64,000 nucleotides of DNA from Burkholderiales bacterium. GTDB lineage: Bacteria; Pseudomonadota; Gammaproteobacteria; Burkholderiales; Nitrosomonadaceae. How positions within the stretch are numbered: the first letter of the stretch is position 1; each line of letters starts with the position of its first letter. The DNA is taken from assembly GCA_024235795.1 (NCBI GenBank), contig JACKLR010000003.1:62001-126000 (forward strand), written 5' to 3'. Positions 17,848-25,861 of this stretch are shown here, in pieces. Made by a program: the position numbers and the translations under genes. The notes beneath the pieces are model-generated. The model did not search any database and was not told the origin of the DNA. It worked only from the letters and a program-made list of their open reading frames with translations.

Positions 17848-18207
17848 TTATGAACGCTCCTCTTTTGACTGAATTAATTCTTTAACGGTCTCAAGTAAGC
17901 GTTCTGCAACCACATCAGGATTTACTTTGAACGTACCCTCACTGATTGCCTGCTTAATTTCCTGCACACGCGACATATCAACAACAGAACCAGTAGTTTG
18001 ATTGCTATCAATAGACTGCAGATTTGCCGCCTGTTGACTTATGTGAACAGAATTTTCATTCACATTTTCTGGTCCCATGCTGGCTGTAGACGAAGCTTCT
18101 GTACGCTTTTTACCATCATTGGCTGAAACATTCGGCACAGATTGTATTGAATTATCGATTTTCAATTTAGTTTCCTTATGGTGATTTATTTTAATTGTAT
18201 GTTTCAT
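17848..18207 (-). CDS. flgM: Anti-sigma-28 factor FlgM
   Basis: 119 residues from the ATG at 18207; an in-frame GTG at 18213 would add two. The N-terminal half is low-complexity and polar, as expected for this disordered protein. The sigma-28-binding C-terminal part is well conserved: SVVDMSRVQEIKQAISEGTFKVNPDVVAERLLETVKELI (about residues 73-111). FlgM holds FliA inactive until the hook is finished and is then exported through the flagellum. flgN follows at once. At 119 residues it is somewhat longer than the enteric protein (about 97). Confidence 0.88.
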   Translation of the reverse strand: MKHTIKINHHKETKLKIDNSIQSVPNVSANDGKKRTEASSTASMGPENVNENSVHISQQAANLQSIDSNQTTGSVVDMSRVQEIKQAISEGTFKVNPDVVAERLLETVKELIQSKEERS

Positions 18208-18213
18208 CGACAC

Positions 18214-18520
18214 GCAGATTCAAAACTTTAATTTAAATATCCATGATTTAGATTAAAAAATAAAAAACCATTCTGTATACCCAAGAAATAGAAATCAATA
18301 TCAATGCTAACGTCAAACCAAGAACAATACAAGAAAGAATATAGAGAATGTAGAGAACAAATAAAATTTGCTGAATAATTACATTTTCGTAAACTTTACA
18401 ATCCTATTCAGAGGACAAGAATTGTCTAATTGTAATCAATAGCTGGAAATTCAGTATTAACAAAAAAGCAAATTCAGCAACAGATAAGTTTTAACTTGCG
18501 AGTACATATCAAAATACATT
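18214..18520. other. AT-rich intergenic region ahead of flgM
   Basis: No gene is visible. The stretch must hold the flgM promoter and the 3' end of the upstream membrane-protein transcript, both reading leftward. I could not find a convincing sigma-28 site or a terminator with a clear GC stem. Confidence 0.4.
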
Positions 18521-19708
18521 TCATCGTCTTTGAGAAAAAAGTTCTTTTTCAAGATTTTGATAAAAGACATTTCTTAAAAATTGGCCCATATCAATTTTAA
18601 GTTGCTTCAATTTAACAACTTCTGTATTGGTACGTATGTAGAGCTCTTGTTTATCCGATTTTTCATATCGGCTTACTTCCATACCGCCAATCCGATAACG
18701 GCTTTGGCGTTGTTTTTCCGTGCTGTCCCTAAGGTCAAATTCTTCTATATGGGAATGGGGAAAACGTTTTTCCTCCGACATGCGATCATAGATAAAAGTC
18801 GAGTAAGTAAATTTATCGCTGTAGAAAGAAAACTGGTATTTTGTAAATGCATAATCAATAGAAAACTTGATAATGAAACCACCGACAGTCACAAAAATTA
18901 TGCCCAGAATAAAGGCCACAAGCATCGACCCGGAAACATTAATATTCCATCCAAGCTTTTCATGCAATCCGATACTGATCAGGATTGAAAAGATACCCAT
19001 CACAAAAAAGGGCAGACCAAATAAACAGCCCGCAATGCTCGCACCGTTTAATCCTGGCTCGGGCAAAACATATGAAAGTGCACCGGATTCTTTTTTCAGA
19101 ACCAAACCTTGCGGCGGATTTGAAACATCTACTGCTTGATATTGAATGTTTGGAAGCTGTGTACTGACAGGCTCATCAAGTTTATTCCAGTCTCTTTGCT
19201 TGACCGAATTTCCGGTATGATCGAAGGTTTCCACCTTAAGTTGTCTGGCGCGATTCTCGAAATATGCAAGCGCCTGGGACTCATCGCGGGATTCATACAA
19301 GCAAACCGGATACCTGTCGAAGTCAAACTTCAGGCATGTTTGCCAAACCAAATATTTACTTCTATCCTTTCCGCCGGAAGTTTTCCACTCTTTTCTAAAC
19401 CAAAGCCCTTCAATATCGTCAAAAGACCCGGTATATCGTTGAGGATTCGGCCAGAATCCTTTTACAACCCTGTATTTTCGTTGCAACAAATCCAAGCAGA
19501 CTTCCAGGCGGTAAAAAGCGGCCAAAAATCCTGTTATCGCAAAAACACCACCGACGAAATAAACTATCCAGACACCGCCATCACCCGGTTCGATCTGCGG
19601 CAAATAGCAAATTCCAATACCAATTATTGCAATAATCCATCCGCCGAGATGATTTTGTTTAAGATGAATAACCGAATTGTTATCTTTTAGAACACTTAAA
19701 GTAGCCAT
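18521..19708 (-). CDS. Hypothetical membrane protein, 395 aa, two-part
   Basis: No family recognised. The protein has two similarly built halves. Each has a pair of membrane helices (GGWIIAIIGIGICYLP with GGVWIVYFVGGVFAITGFLAAFY at about residues 27-67; ASIAGCLFGLPFFVMGIFSILISIG with ISGSMLVAFILGIIFVTVGGFII at about 222-281). Each pair is followed by a soluble domain with beta-strand character (LDLLQRKYRVVKGFWPNPQRYTGSFDDIEGLWFRKEW; YSDKFTYSTFIYDRMSEEKRFPHSHIEEFDLR). The pattern recalls membrane-anchored PH-like domains, but that is inference. The start is the only ATG near the upstream end of the frame. Neighbours give no clue. Confidence 0.65.
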   Translation of the reverse strand: MATLSVLKDNNSVIHLKQNHLGGWIIAIIGIGICYLPQIEPGDGGVWIVYFVGGVFAITGFLAAFYRLEVCLDLLQRKYRVVKGFWPNPQRYTGSFDDIEGLWFRKEWKTSGGKDRSKYLVWQTCLKFDFDRYPVCLYESRDESQALAYFENRARQLKVETFDHTGNSVKQRDWNKLDEPVSTQLPNIQYQAVDVSNPPQGLVLKKESGALSYVLPEPGLNGASIAGCLFGLPFFVMGIFSILISIGLHEKLGWNINVSGSMLVAFILGIIFVTVGGFIIKFSIDYAFTKYQFSFYSDKFTYSTFIYDRMSEEKRFPHSHIEEFDLRDSTEKQRQSRYRIGGMEVSRYEKSDKQELYIRTNTEVVKLKQLKIDMGQFLRNVFYQNLEKELFSQRR

Positions 19709-20023
19709 GATTCATGAACGGTAAGACCGGTTATTTCTTGAGAAGGAACTATGCGATATGCGCCCGCATCAACACTGAATGCGAACACTACGTCCTAAAA
19801 TGTAAATAAGCAACCGGTCTTCATTAAGCGGGTAGCCCAATGGATAAGTTTACGTCATCCAGGAATGAATTCCGACAGCAGTGAATCTGCTGTTGGCTAT
19901 TGATAAATAATTTATTTTCAAGAAAATATTACATAAAATATAGACTCTGCCCTGTGCGCAAGTTTCTCTACGTGTGAGCATGGTATCGGGTTTTGTTGTA
20001 ACCAAACTCAAAGGGGGAATCCC
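19709..20023. other. Intergenic region with divergent promoters
   Basis: No gene supported. This 315-bp gap lies between two divergent genes and must hold both promoters. A stretch around 19754-19795 (GCATCAACACTGAA...CTACGTCC) loosely resembles 20649-20690 beyond the VOC gene (GCATCAACAGCGAA...CTACGTCC), with a gap in the alignment. Confidence 0.3.
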
Positions 20024-20428
20024 ATGAAATGCAATCAAAGCAATCCCGTCGTCTGGTTTGAAATTTATGTCCAGGATATGGAACGTGCCAAAGCGTTCTA
20101 TGAAACAGTACTTGCAGTTAAACTGGAAAAGATGCCTACTCCCACTCCTGAGAGCCCAGATATGGAGATGTGGAGCTTCCCCTCAGACAAAAATACTGCT
20201 CAAAACACTTATGGCGCATGCGGAATGCTGGTAAAAATGATCGGAAAATCTTCTGGGTGTGGTGGAACGTTAATTTATTTTGCGTGTGAGGACTGCGCAG
20301 TGCAAGCCGCCCGTGCTGCCCAGAATGGCGGTAGTATTTTCAAAGAAAAATTCTCGATTGGTGAACACGGGTTTATTGCCCTTGCCTATGATACTGAAGG
20401 CAATATGATTGGCTTTCATTCCATGTAA
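20024..20428 (+). CDS. VOC-family (glyoxalase/bleomycin-resistance fold) protein
   Basis: A 134-residue protein of the vicinal oxygen chelate superfamily. The opening NPVVWFEIYVQDMERAKAFYETVLAVKL (about residues 6-33) is the classic first beta-alpha-beta module. The C-terminal FKEKFSIGEHGFIALAYDTEGNMIGFHSM is the second module, with a conserved Glu/His region. Members bind a divalent metal and act as glyoxalases, dioxygenases or antibiotic-binding proteins; this small single-domain type usually has no assigned substrate. The AAAGGGGG ribosome site supports the ATG. It stands alone, divergent from the membrane protein to its left. Confidence 0.85.
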   Translation: MKCNQSNPVVWFEIYVQDMERAKAFYETVLAVKLEKMPTPTPESPDMEMWSFPSDKNTAQNTYGACGMLVKMIGKSSGCGGTLIYFACEDCAVQAARAAQNGGSIFKEKFSIGEHGFIALAYDTEGNMIGFHSM

Positions 20429-20702
20429 CACCCTGGAAATTATGAATAAAGAATTACTGCCGTCCCGTTAACTTTCAGGAACGAGTGACTTCAATGGTTT
20501 GAATTCAGGCAATAACACGAAAACCAGGTAGCGTAAAGAACTGGCTTCCCGTTACCTTTAGAAACAGCCTATCTGTTTCCGTCTCTTTCGTCTGTCGGTG
20601 CCTCAATAGCCATTCCATAGTGCAGCAGGATGTGCCGAAGCCAGGAGGCGCATCAACAGCGAACCGTTCTGTATTCGTATTCTACGTCCCGCTTAGACGG
20701 AT

Positions 20703-21533
20703 TTATCCGGGTATCTCCTTATGATCAACAAATGATCTTTTTTGCAACATCTTCACAATCCACCAGATTGCCCAGGCAGCTAATAAATGTTTCGCCGTAT
20801 GTCCGCTGATTACCTGACCTAAATCAAAAATCTGCTGATCCAGTGTTTCAGCCAGTTTTGCTAATGCGTAGAGCCCAATTACCTTGTAGATATCGTGTCC
20901 ACGCGTGTAACGGGAAGGCAGGAGCAGGCTGAGCAGCACTACCAGCAGCAAAGAATAAAACTGAATAACAATATAAAAATTCAGATTACCGTTACCGCGT
21001 TGTTCACCCATGTACCAGTAAATCACACTACCGGCGCCCATCAGCACCAGTATCGGTAACGCACGCACGCCTAATTTTGGATGAATACGTTCCGAAAGCA
21101 CGGCTGCAAGCAAAGCCGTTACACCAACCGCGATGGGCAAGCGATCCCAGAGCAGGCTGTTATTATCAGGCGCCCAGTGATAGTAGGCAGAACCCGGCGC
21201 GGTCAGGATGACGCTCGCAAATAAAACCAGGTATGGCCAGTATTCTGCTGATGTAACAAATTTCTGCTGCGTCTGGCGCTGATATGACACCCGGAATGAG
21301 TGCCAGAGAAACACCAGTCCAGCAAGCCCGCTCAACAAAATCGCCAGATTGGAAGCCACGTTCATAAAATTCGGAATACCAAACAGGGTGCGTTGATCCG
21401 CAAACTGATGATAGGCTTGCGGCTGGGAAATGGGCGGCATGGCCGCGGCGAGCAGCAAAACGGCCACAGAAAACAGTAACAATGCTGTTAATCGCAAGCG
21501 CTTTTTCTGGTCAGTGGTTCCTGCTGGCATCAT
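20703..21533 (-). CDS. Ceramidase-like multi-pass membrane protein
   Basis: A 276-residue protein with about seven membrane helices and the motif pattern of the alkaline ceramidase family (CREST superfamily). FADQRTLFGIPNFMNVASNLAILLSGLAGL lies at about residues 43-72. SAYYHWAPDNNSLLWDRLPI (about 116-135) carries the conserved Ser, His and Asp, and SGHTAKHLLAAWAIWW near the C-terminus carries two more His. These His and Asp residues bind catalytic zinc in the family. Bacterial members are poorly studied, so the substrate (ceramide or another amide or ester lipid) is unknown. It lies 14 bp downstream of radA on the same strand. The 274 bp on its other side (20429-20702) hold no gene. Confidence 0.7.
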   Translation of the reverse strand: MMPAGTTDQKKRLRLTALLLFSVAVLLLAAAMPPISQPQAYHQFADQRTLFGIPNFMNVASNLAILLSGLAGLVFLWHSFRVSYQRQTQQKFVTSAEYWPYLVLFASVILTAPGSAYYHWAPDNNSLLWDRLPIAVGVTALLAAVLSERIHPKLGVRALPILVLMGAGSVIYWYMGEQRGNGNLNFYIVIQFYSLLLVVLLSLLLPSRYTRGHDIYKVIGLYALAKLAETLDQQIFDLGQVISGHTAKHLLAAWAIWWIVKMLQKRSFVDHKEIPG

Positions 21534-21547
21534 TGGCAGTTCAATGG

Positions 21548-22900
21548 TTATCCATACATATGCGCCACCGCATCAGCGATTCTACCAACAGCGGTAATGT
21601 TCATACCTGAAACAGGCTGCCTGGGCTGGTTAGCCGTCGGAATAATGGCGCGGGTAAAACCAAGTTTGGCCGCTTCTTTCAGTCGTTCCTGCCCACGCTG
21701 AACCGGACGCACTTCACCGGCCAGACCTACTTCGCCGATCACCACCATTTTCTCCGCCAGCGGCTTGTTTTTGAGGGATGAAACAACCGCGAGCAATATT
21801 GCGAGATCCGCGCCGGGTTCGGTGATTTTCACCCCGCCGACTGCATTCACAAAAACATCCTGATCGAAACAGGGAATACCGGCATGACGATGCAAGACGG
21901 CCAGCAACATAGCCAACCGGTTTTGTTCCAGACCAACACACAACCGTCTTGGATGCGCTGCGCGCGCCTCATCCACCAGCGCCTGAATTTCAACGAGTAA
22001 CGGACGCGTACCTTCCTGCGTCACCATAATACTGGAACCGGCCACCTGACTGTCATGATGCGACAGGAACAAAGCCGATGGATTCTTGACTTCGCGTAAT
22101 CCTTTGTCACTCATGGAAAATACGCCGAGTTCATTAACCGCACCAAAACGATTTTTGAAAGCCCGCACCAAACGGAAACTCGAATGCATGTCGCCTTCAA
22201 AATACAAAACCGTGTCGACCATATGTTCCAACACACGCGGCCCGGCCAATGCGCCTTCCTTGGTGACATGACCAACCAGAATAACTGAAGTCCCGCTGGC
22301 TTTAGCCAGTCTTGTCAGCTGGGCAGCGCACTCGCGCACCTGCGCCACCGAACCCGGCGCAGATTGCAGCGCATCTGAATAAATCGTCTGGATGGAATCG
22401 ATAACCGCCACATTGGGTTTATATTCATTCAATACAGCCTGGATTTTTTCCAGCTGTATTTCCGCAAAAAGCTGCACAGCTTGTACATTCAACGCAAGAC
22501 GCCGCGCACGCAGCGCAACCTGTTGCGCCGACTCTTCACCACTGATATAAAGCACCCGGTGCCGCCCCGACATATGCGCCAAAGCTTGCAGCAATAAAGT
22601 GGATTTTCCTATTCCCGGATCTCCACCCAGAAGCACAACCCCGCCGCGCACCAGGCCACCACCAAGCACCCTGTTAAGCTCTGCAATACCGGCCGAATAA
22701 CGCGGCGCTTCCTGCGCTTCGACATCACCCAGGCTCTGCACCTGCCCTGTTTCAGAGATCGGACTAAACCGCGCAACCTGCTTCTCGGTTACCGTTTCAA
22801 TAAGCGTATTCCAAGATTGGCAGTGCGGACACTGTCCCTGCCATTTCAATGTCTGGCCGCCACATTCCGTACAAACATAAACCGATTTCTGTTTTGCCAT
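21548..22900 (-). CDS. radA: DNA repair protein RadA
   Basis: A 450-residue RadA (Sms), a RecA-like branch-migration helicase in recombinational repair. The N-terminal four-cysteine zinc finger is CTECGGQTLKWQGQCPHC (about residues 10-27). The ATPase core has Walker A GGDPGIGKSTLL (about 93-104), Walker B VAVIDSIQT, and the family-specific KNRFG motif (about 260-264). The C-terminal Lon-protease-like domain runs to the end (GLAGEVRPVQRGQERLKEAAKLGF). All parts are intact and the length is typical. It is preceded by rfbC 18 bp upstream and followed by the ceramidase-like gene, a grouping with no obvious functional logic. Confidence 0.97.
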   Translation of the reverse strand: MAKQKSVYVCTECGGQTLKWQGQCPHCQSWNTLIETVTEKQVARFSPISETGQVQSLGDVEAQEAPRYSAGIAELNRVLGGGLVRGGVVLLGGDPGIGKSTLLLQALAHMSGRHRVLYISGEESAQQVALRARRLALNVQAVQLFAEIQLEKIQAVLNEYKPNVAVIDSIQTIYSDALQSAPGSVAQVRECAAQLTRLAKASGTSVILVGHVTKEGALAGPRVLEHMVDTVLYFEGDMHSSFRLVRAFKNRFGAVNELGVFSMSDKGLREVKNPSALFLSHHDSQVAGSSIMVTQEGTRPLLVEIQALVDEARAAHPRRLCVGLEQNRLAMLLAVLHRHAGIPCFDQDVFVNAVGGVKITEPGADLAILLAVVSSLKNKPLAEKMVVIGEVGLAGEVRPVQRGQERLKEAAKLGFTRAIIPTANQPRQPVSGMNITAVGRIADAVAHMYG

Positions 22901-22918
22901 GAATTGTTAGTCAGGTAA

Positions 22919-23470
22919 TTACATATCTTCATAAACCTCGGCCAACTCGAACAGCTTGCCTTGCGCATCCTTGTCTGAGAGTTTTGGCGTGCGGCCAATG
23001 GGCCAGTCAATCGCCAACGTTGGATCATTCCAGATAATACTGCGTTCATGTTGCGGCGCCCAATAATCCGTTGTCTGATACAAGAACTCTGCATAATCCG
23101 AAAGCACAATAAACCCATGCGCAAAGCCAGCCGGCACCCAGAGTTGTTTTTTATTCTCGGCGTTGAGAATTTCCCCGACCCATTGACCAAACGTTGGCGA
23201 CGACCGGCGCAAATCAACGGCCACATCATACACTTCACCGACGACAACACGCACCAGTTTTCCCTGCGGTTGCCTGATCTGGTAATGCAGTCCTCGCAAT
23301 ACATTTCTGGCCGATCGCGAATGGTTTCCCTGTACAAATGTCACATGCGTGCCGATTGCCTGATCGAACTGGCGTTGGTTGAAACTCTCAAAAAAAAACC
23401 CGCGCGTATCGCCAAAAACCTGTGGTTGCAATAAGAAAACGTCGGGTATTGACAGTTGTGTCGCTTTCAT
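22919..23470 (-). CDS. rfbC: dTDP-4-dehydrorhamnose 3,5-epimerase
   Basis: A 183-residue cupin epimerase, third step of dTDP-L-rhamnose synthesis. Conserved parts are VFGDTRGFFFESFNQRQFDQ (about residues 17-36), VQGNHSRSARNVLRGLHYQ with the catalytic His (about 46-64), LWVPAGFAHGFIVLSD with the second His (about 114-129), and YWAPQHERSIIWNDPTLAIDWP at the C-terminus. The length is normal for RmlC. It lies directly upstream of radA. The gene before it is the wreck of rfbA, the first enzyme of the same pathway, so a functional rhamnose pathway would need rfbA, rfbB and rfbD elsewhere. Confidence 0.95.
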   Translation of the reverse strand: MKATQLSIPDVFLLQPQVFGDTRGFFFESFNQRQFDQAIGTHVTFVQGNHSRSARNVLRGLHYQIRQPQGKLVRVVVGEVYDVAVDLRRSSPTFGQWVGEILNAENKKQLWVPAGFAHGFIVLSDYAEFLYQTTDYWAPQHERSIIWNDPTLAIDWPIGRTPKLSDKDAQGKLFELAEVYEDM

Positions 23471-23504
23471 CGATCAAGATTCATTTTTTGTGTTTCAATA
23501 CCTG

Positions 23505-24060
23505 TCACAAGTATTGCCGATAACCGTTCCTGGCCAAAGGCATCGCCAACGCTTCAAGCTGCGCAGCATCAATCCAGCCTTGCCTGAATGCGATTTCTTC
23601 CGGACAAGCAACCTTGAGTCCTTGCCGGTACTCGATCATTGCCACAAAATGACTCGCCTCCAGCAGCGATTCGTGCGTCTCGGTATTCAGCCACACATGG
23701 CCGCGTCCCATAATTTCAATATGAAATGTTTCATGCTCCATGATATATCCGTTTAAGATCGGAAATTTCTAATTCATCACCATACGATAGCTTGATACGT
23801 TTCGCATAATCAACAGTCTGTTAATCATAAAAATACAGGTCAGTAGCTGCATAATGGACTTCGGGTTTTGTGATTTTTCTACAAAACAGACAACCCAAAA
23901 AGATTTACCGATAAAAAAGACCAACGCCGATCCACCCGGTAACGGCTGGACGGCATAAGTAATTTAAGCCCTCACCGATGTCCCTCAGAATACTTATGCA
24001 CAAATCTTCGAATATGCTGCTTATCGATGGGCTTATCAAAAGCCTGTCAAGAAAAACACA
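23505..24060 (-). pseudogene. rfbA: Decayed rfbA (glucose-1-phosphate thymidylyltransferase)
   Basis: The last 75 codons (from about 23741) are clear RfbA C-terminus: EIMGRGHVWLNTETHESLLEAS, then RQGLKVACPEEIAFRQGWID and LARNGYRQYL. Homology continues upstream in other frames: YAATDLYFYD, an in-frame TAA, then QTVDYAKRIKL and GDELEISDLKRIY at about 23745-23850. YAVQPLPGGSALVFFIGKSF is at about 23895-23955, matching YAVQPSPDGLAQAFIIGEDF of intact enzymes. A weak EDL...RDIGEGLN segment extends to about 24060. The N-terminal nucleotide-binding GGSGTRL part and about 70 central residues are gone. Several frameshifts and one stop make it a pseudogene, still next to rfbC. Confidence 0.75.
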
Positions 24061-24202
24061 ATCATTGTACTCTATTCGTGAGTTAAGAGACAAAACCCAA
24101 GAAGACACTTCTGGCTTAAAATAATAACTAGAAAATGCACCGATCAATTCAATTTACGATTAAGCGTCGTATAACCACTGCGAAAACTATTCATATCAAG
24201 TC

Positions 24203-25861
24203 ATGATTCACAAACAACACTATAAGCGTCTTGCAAAAAAAATGACCTCCTGCTGGAAAATTTTCTTCTGCGCATTCCTGGCATTGTTGATTATGGCTGT
24301 CACGTTGTCTTTTCTTCCTATTCTTGTTCAACAAATTGTGCATGCCACCTTTATAGAACATAATACCGCTGTCATAAAGACAAGTTTGCTTGCTACTTCG
24401 TTGCTACTGATTGTTTTCGGTCTTGCCGATTATAGTAGCGATTACATGCTAAGAAAAGCGGGCAATCGCCTCCACATGCAACTTAACTCCACCTTATTTA
24501 GCAGACTGCTTAACCTCCCTACACAACAATATCAAAACCAGAATGTACAACTAGCAGCCGATAAAGCATTAATCAATATAAAACAGATTTCCCAATCAGC
24601 CGTGCAAATTATTACAGTGCTTGTACGTGATACGATGATTATCTTCAGTTTGATGCTATGCTTGTTCTGGCTTCATCGTGACTACGCATCGCTTGTTCTT
24701 CTGCTGATCCCGTTCGCCATCATCATGCTGCAAGTCATACAGGGACTGCAACATGTAAAGCCTCAAGCAAACTCAACAGCTTTTAGCAGACTTGCCTGTC
24801 ATCTGCAACAATCCATCAAGAACTATCGTCAAGTCAGACTGTATGGCGGCCAACATCAAGAATATCAGCGTTTAAAAAAAGAGGCGCTATCGATTCAGAA
24901 CGATGAACTGCAACAAACAAACTACAAAGTATTTATCGCTACGTTGTGCCGTCTCATCATGTTACTCATCGTCGTGGCAATCACTTATTTGATGATTCAA
25001 CAGGTCTTAAGAGGCCTTTTTACACTTGATCAAATCGGTGCTTTTGTCATGGCCACACTGTTACTGACTACACCTGTCAAGCGACTGGCGCGTATTTCCA
25101 GGACAATACAGAATGAACAAAAACATCTGGAACAGATCTTCGCTTTACTTGATCTGAATACAATTTCCAATAGTGATAACAGGGTATTGGCTGAAATAGA
25201 AGGCAAACTAACATTCGAACACATCTGTTTTTTCAGTCAAGAAACGGGAAAACCCATACCAAACCGGATTGATCTGGACATCAAACCAGGGAAAAAAGTT
25301 GTTATCGTTTGTAAAGACAAACAAGCACGTTCCCTGTTAATCGATTTAATGCTTGGTTTTCAGCAACCTGAAGCTGGTAGAATGCTGCTGGACAATGTTC
25401 CATATACAGAAATCAAGCATGCCGATCTGCTGGCCCAATTTGCCATGATCGCACATGAGCCCATCATTTTGGATGAGAGAGTTGCCGGCAATATTGCTTA
25501 TGGCGCGACCCGATGCGCCCATGAAGCACATATCACCGCTGTCACCCAAGCCGCTCAGGCTTCAGAATTTGTACGCGAAATGCCAAATGGGCTGCAAACG
25601 CGGGTTGATGAAAACGGTGCAAGTATGACCAACGAGCAATGGCAGAAAATTGAAATAGCACGCGCACTGCTTAAAAACGCACCCATCCTGATTATGGACA
25701 ACGTATGGTTTCAATCATCAGCACAAACGTCATTCAATGACGCGCTTACGACATTGATACAAAACCGCACAACAATTATCGTAATGCAGTCACTGCCTAC
25801 ATCTAGACAAAACATAGATCGTATTTATTTTCTGGATGAAGGTACGGTAAGTGAAAAATAA
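24203..25861 (+). CDS. ABC exporter half-transporter with degenerate ATPase motifs
   Basis: 552 residues laid out like an MsbA-type exporter: a six-helix transmembrane domain (about 1-320) followed by a nucleotide-binding domain (about 330-552). The fold is recognisable (GQHQEYQRLKKEALSIQND in the coupling region; IARALLKNAPILIMDN), but every catalytic motif is altered. Walker A is VCKDKQARSLL instead of GxxGxGKST. The Q-loop glutamine is replaced (MIAHEP). The LSGGQ signature is SMTNEQ, and the Walker B glutamate is Asn (IMDN). The H-loop histidine appears to be Gln (VMQSLPTSR). The frame is intact. It converges on the polysaccharide dehydratase gene with adjacent stop codons. It may need an active partner or have lost ATPase function. 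Confidence 0.85.
   Translation: MIHKQHYKRLAKKMTSCWKIFFCAFLALLIMAVTLSFLPILVQQIVHATFIEHNTAVIKTSLLATSLLLIVFGLADYSSDYMLRKAGNRLHMQLNSTLFSRLLNLPTQQYQNQNVQLAADKALINIKQISQSAVQIITVLVRDTMIIFSLMLCLFWLHRDYASLVLLLIPFAIIMLQVIQGLQHVKPQANSTAFSRLACHLQQSIKNYRQVRLYGGQHQEYQRLKKEALSIQNDELQQTNYKVFIATLCRLIMLLIVVAITYLMIQQVLRGLFTLDQIGAFVMATLLLTTPVKRLARISRTIQNEQKHLEQIFALLDLNTISNSDNRVLAEIEGKLTFEHICFFSQETGKPIPNRIDLDIKPGKKVVIVCKDKQARSLLIDLMLGFQQPEAGRMLLDNVPYTEIKHADLLAQFAMIAHEPIILDERVAGNIAYGATRCAHEAHITAVTQAAQASEFVREMPNGLQTRVDENGASMTNEQWQKIEIARALLKNAPILIMDNVWFQSSAQTSFNDALTTLIQNRTTIIVMQSLPTSRQNIDRIYFLDEGTVSEK

Noticed and set aside
19754..20690. Possible direct repeat flanking the VOC gene (GCATCAACA...CTACGTCC on both sides)
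   Set aside because: The match is short and needs a gap of several bases; no inverted ends or target duplication were found.
24203..25861. Calling the degenerate exporter an ordinary msbA
   Set aside because: All nucleotide-binding motifs differ from consensus, so the lipid A flippase name would be misleading.
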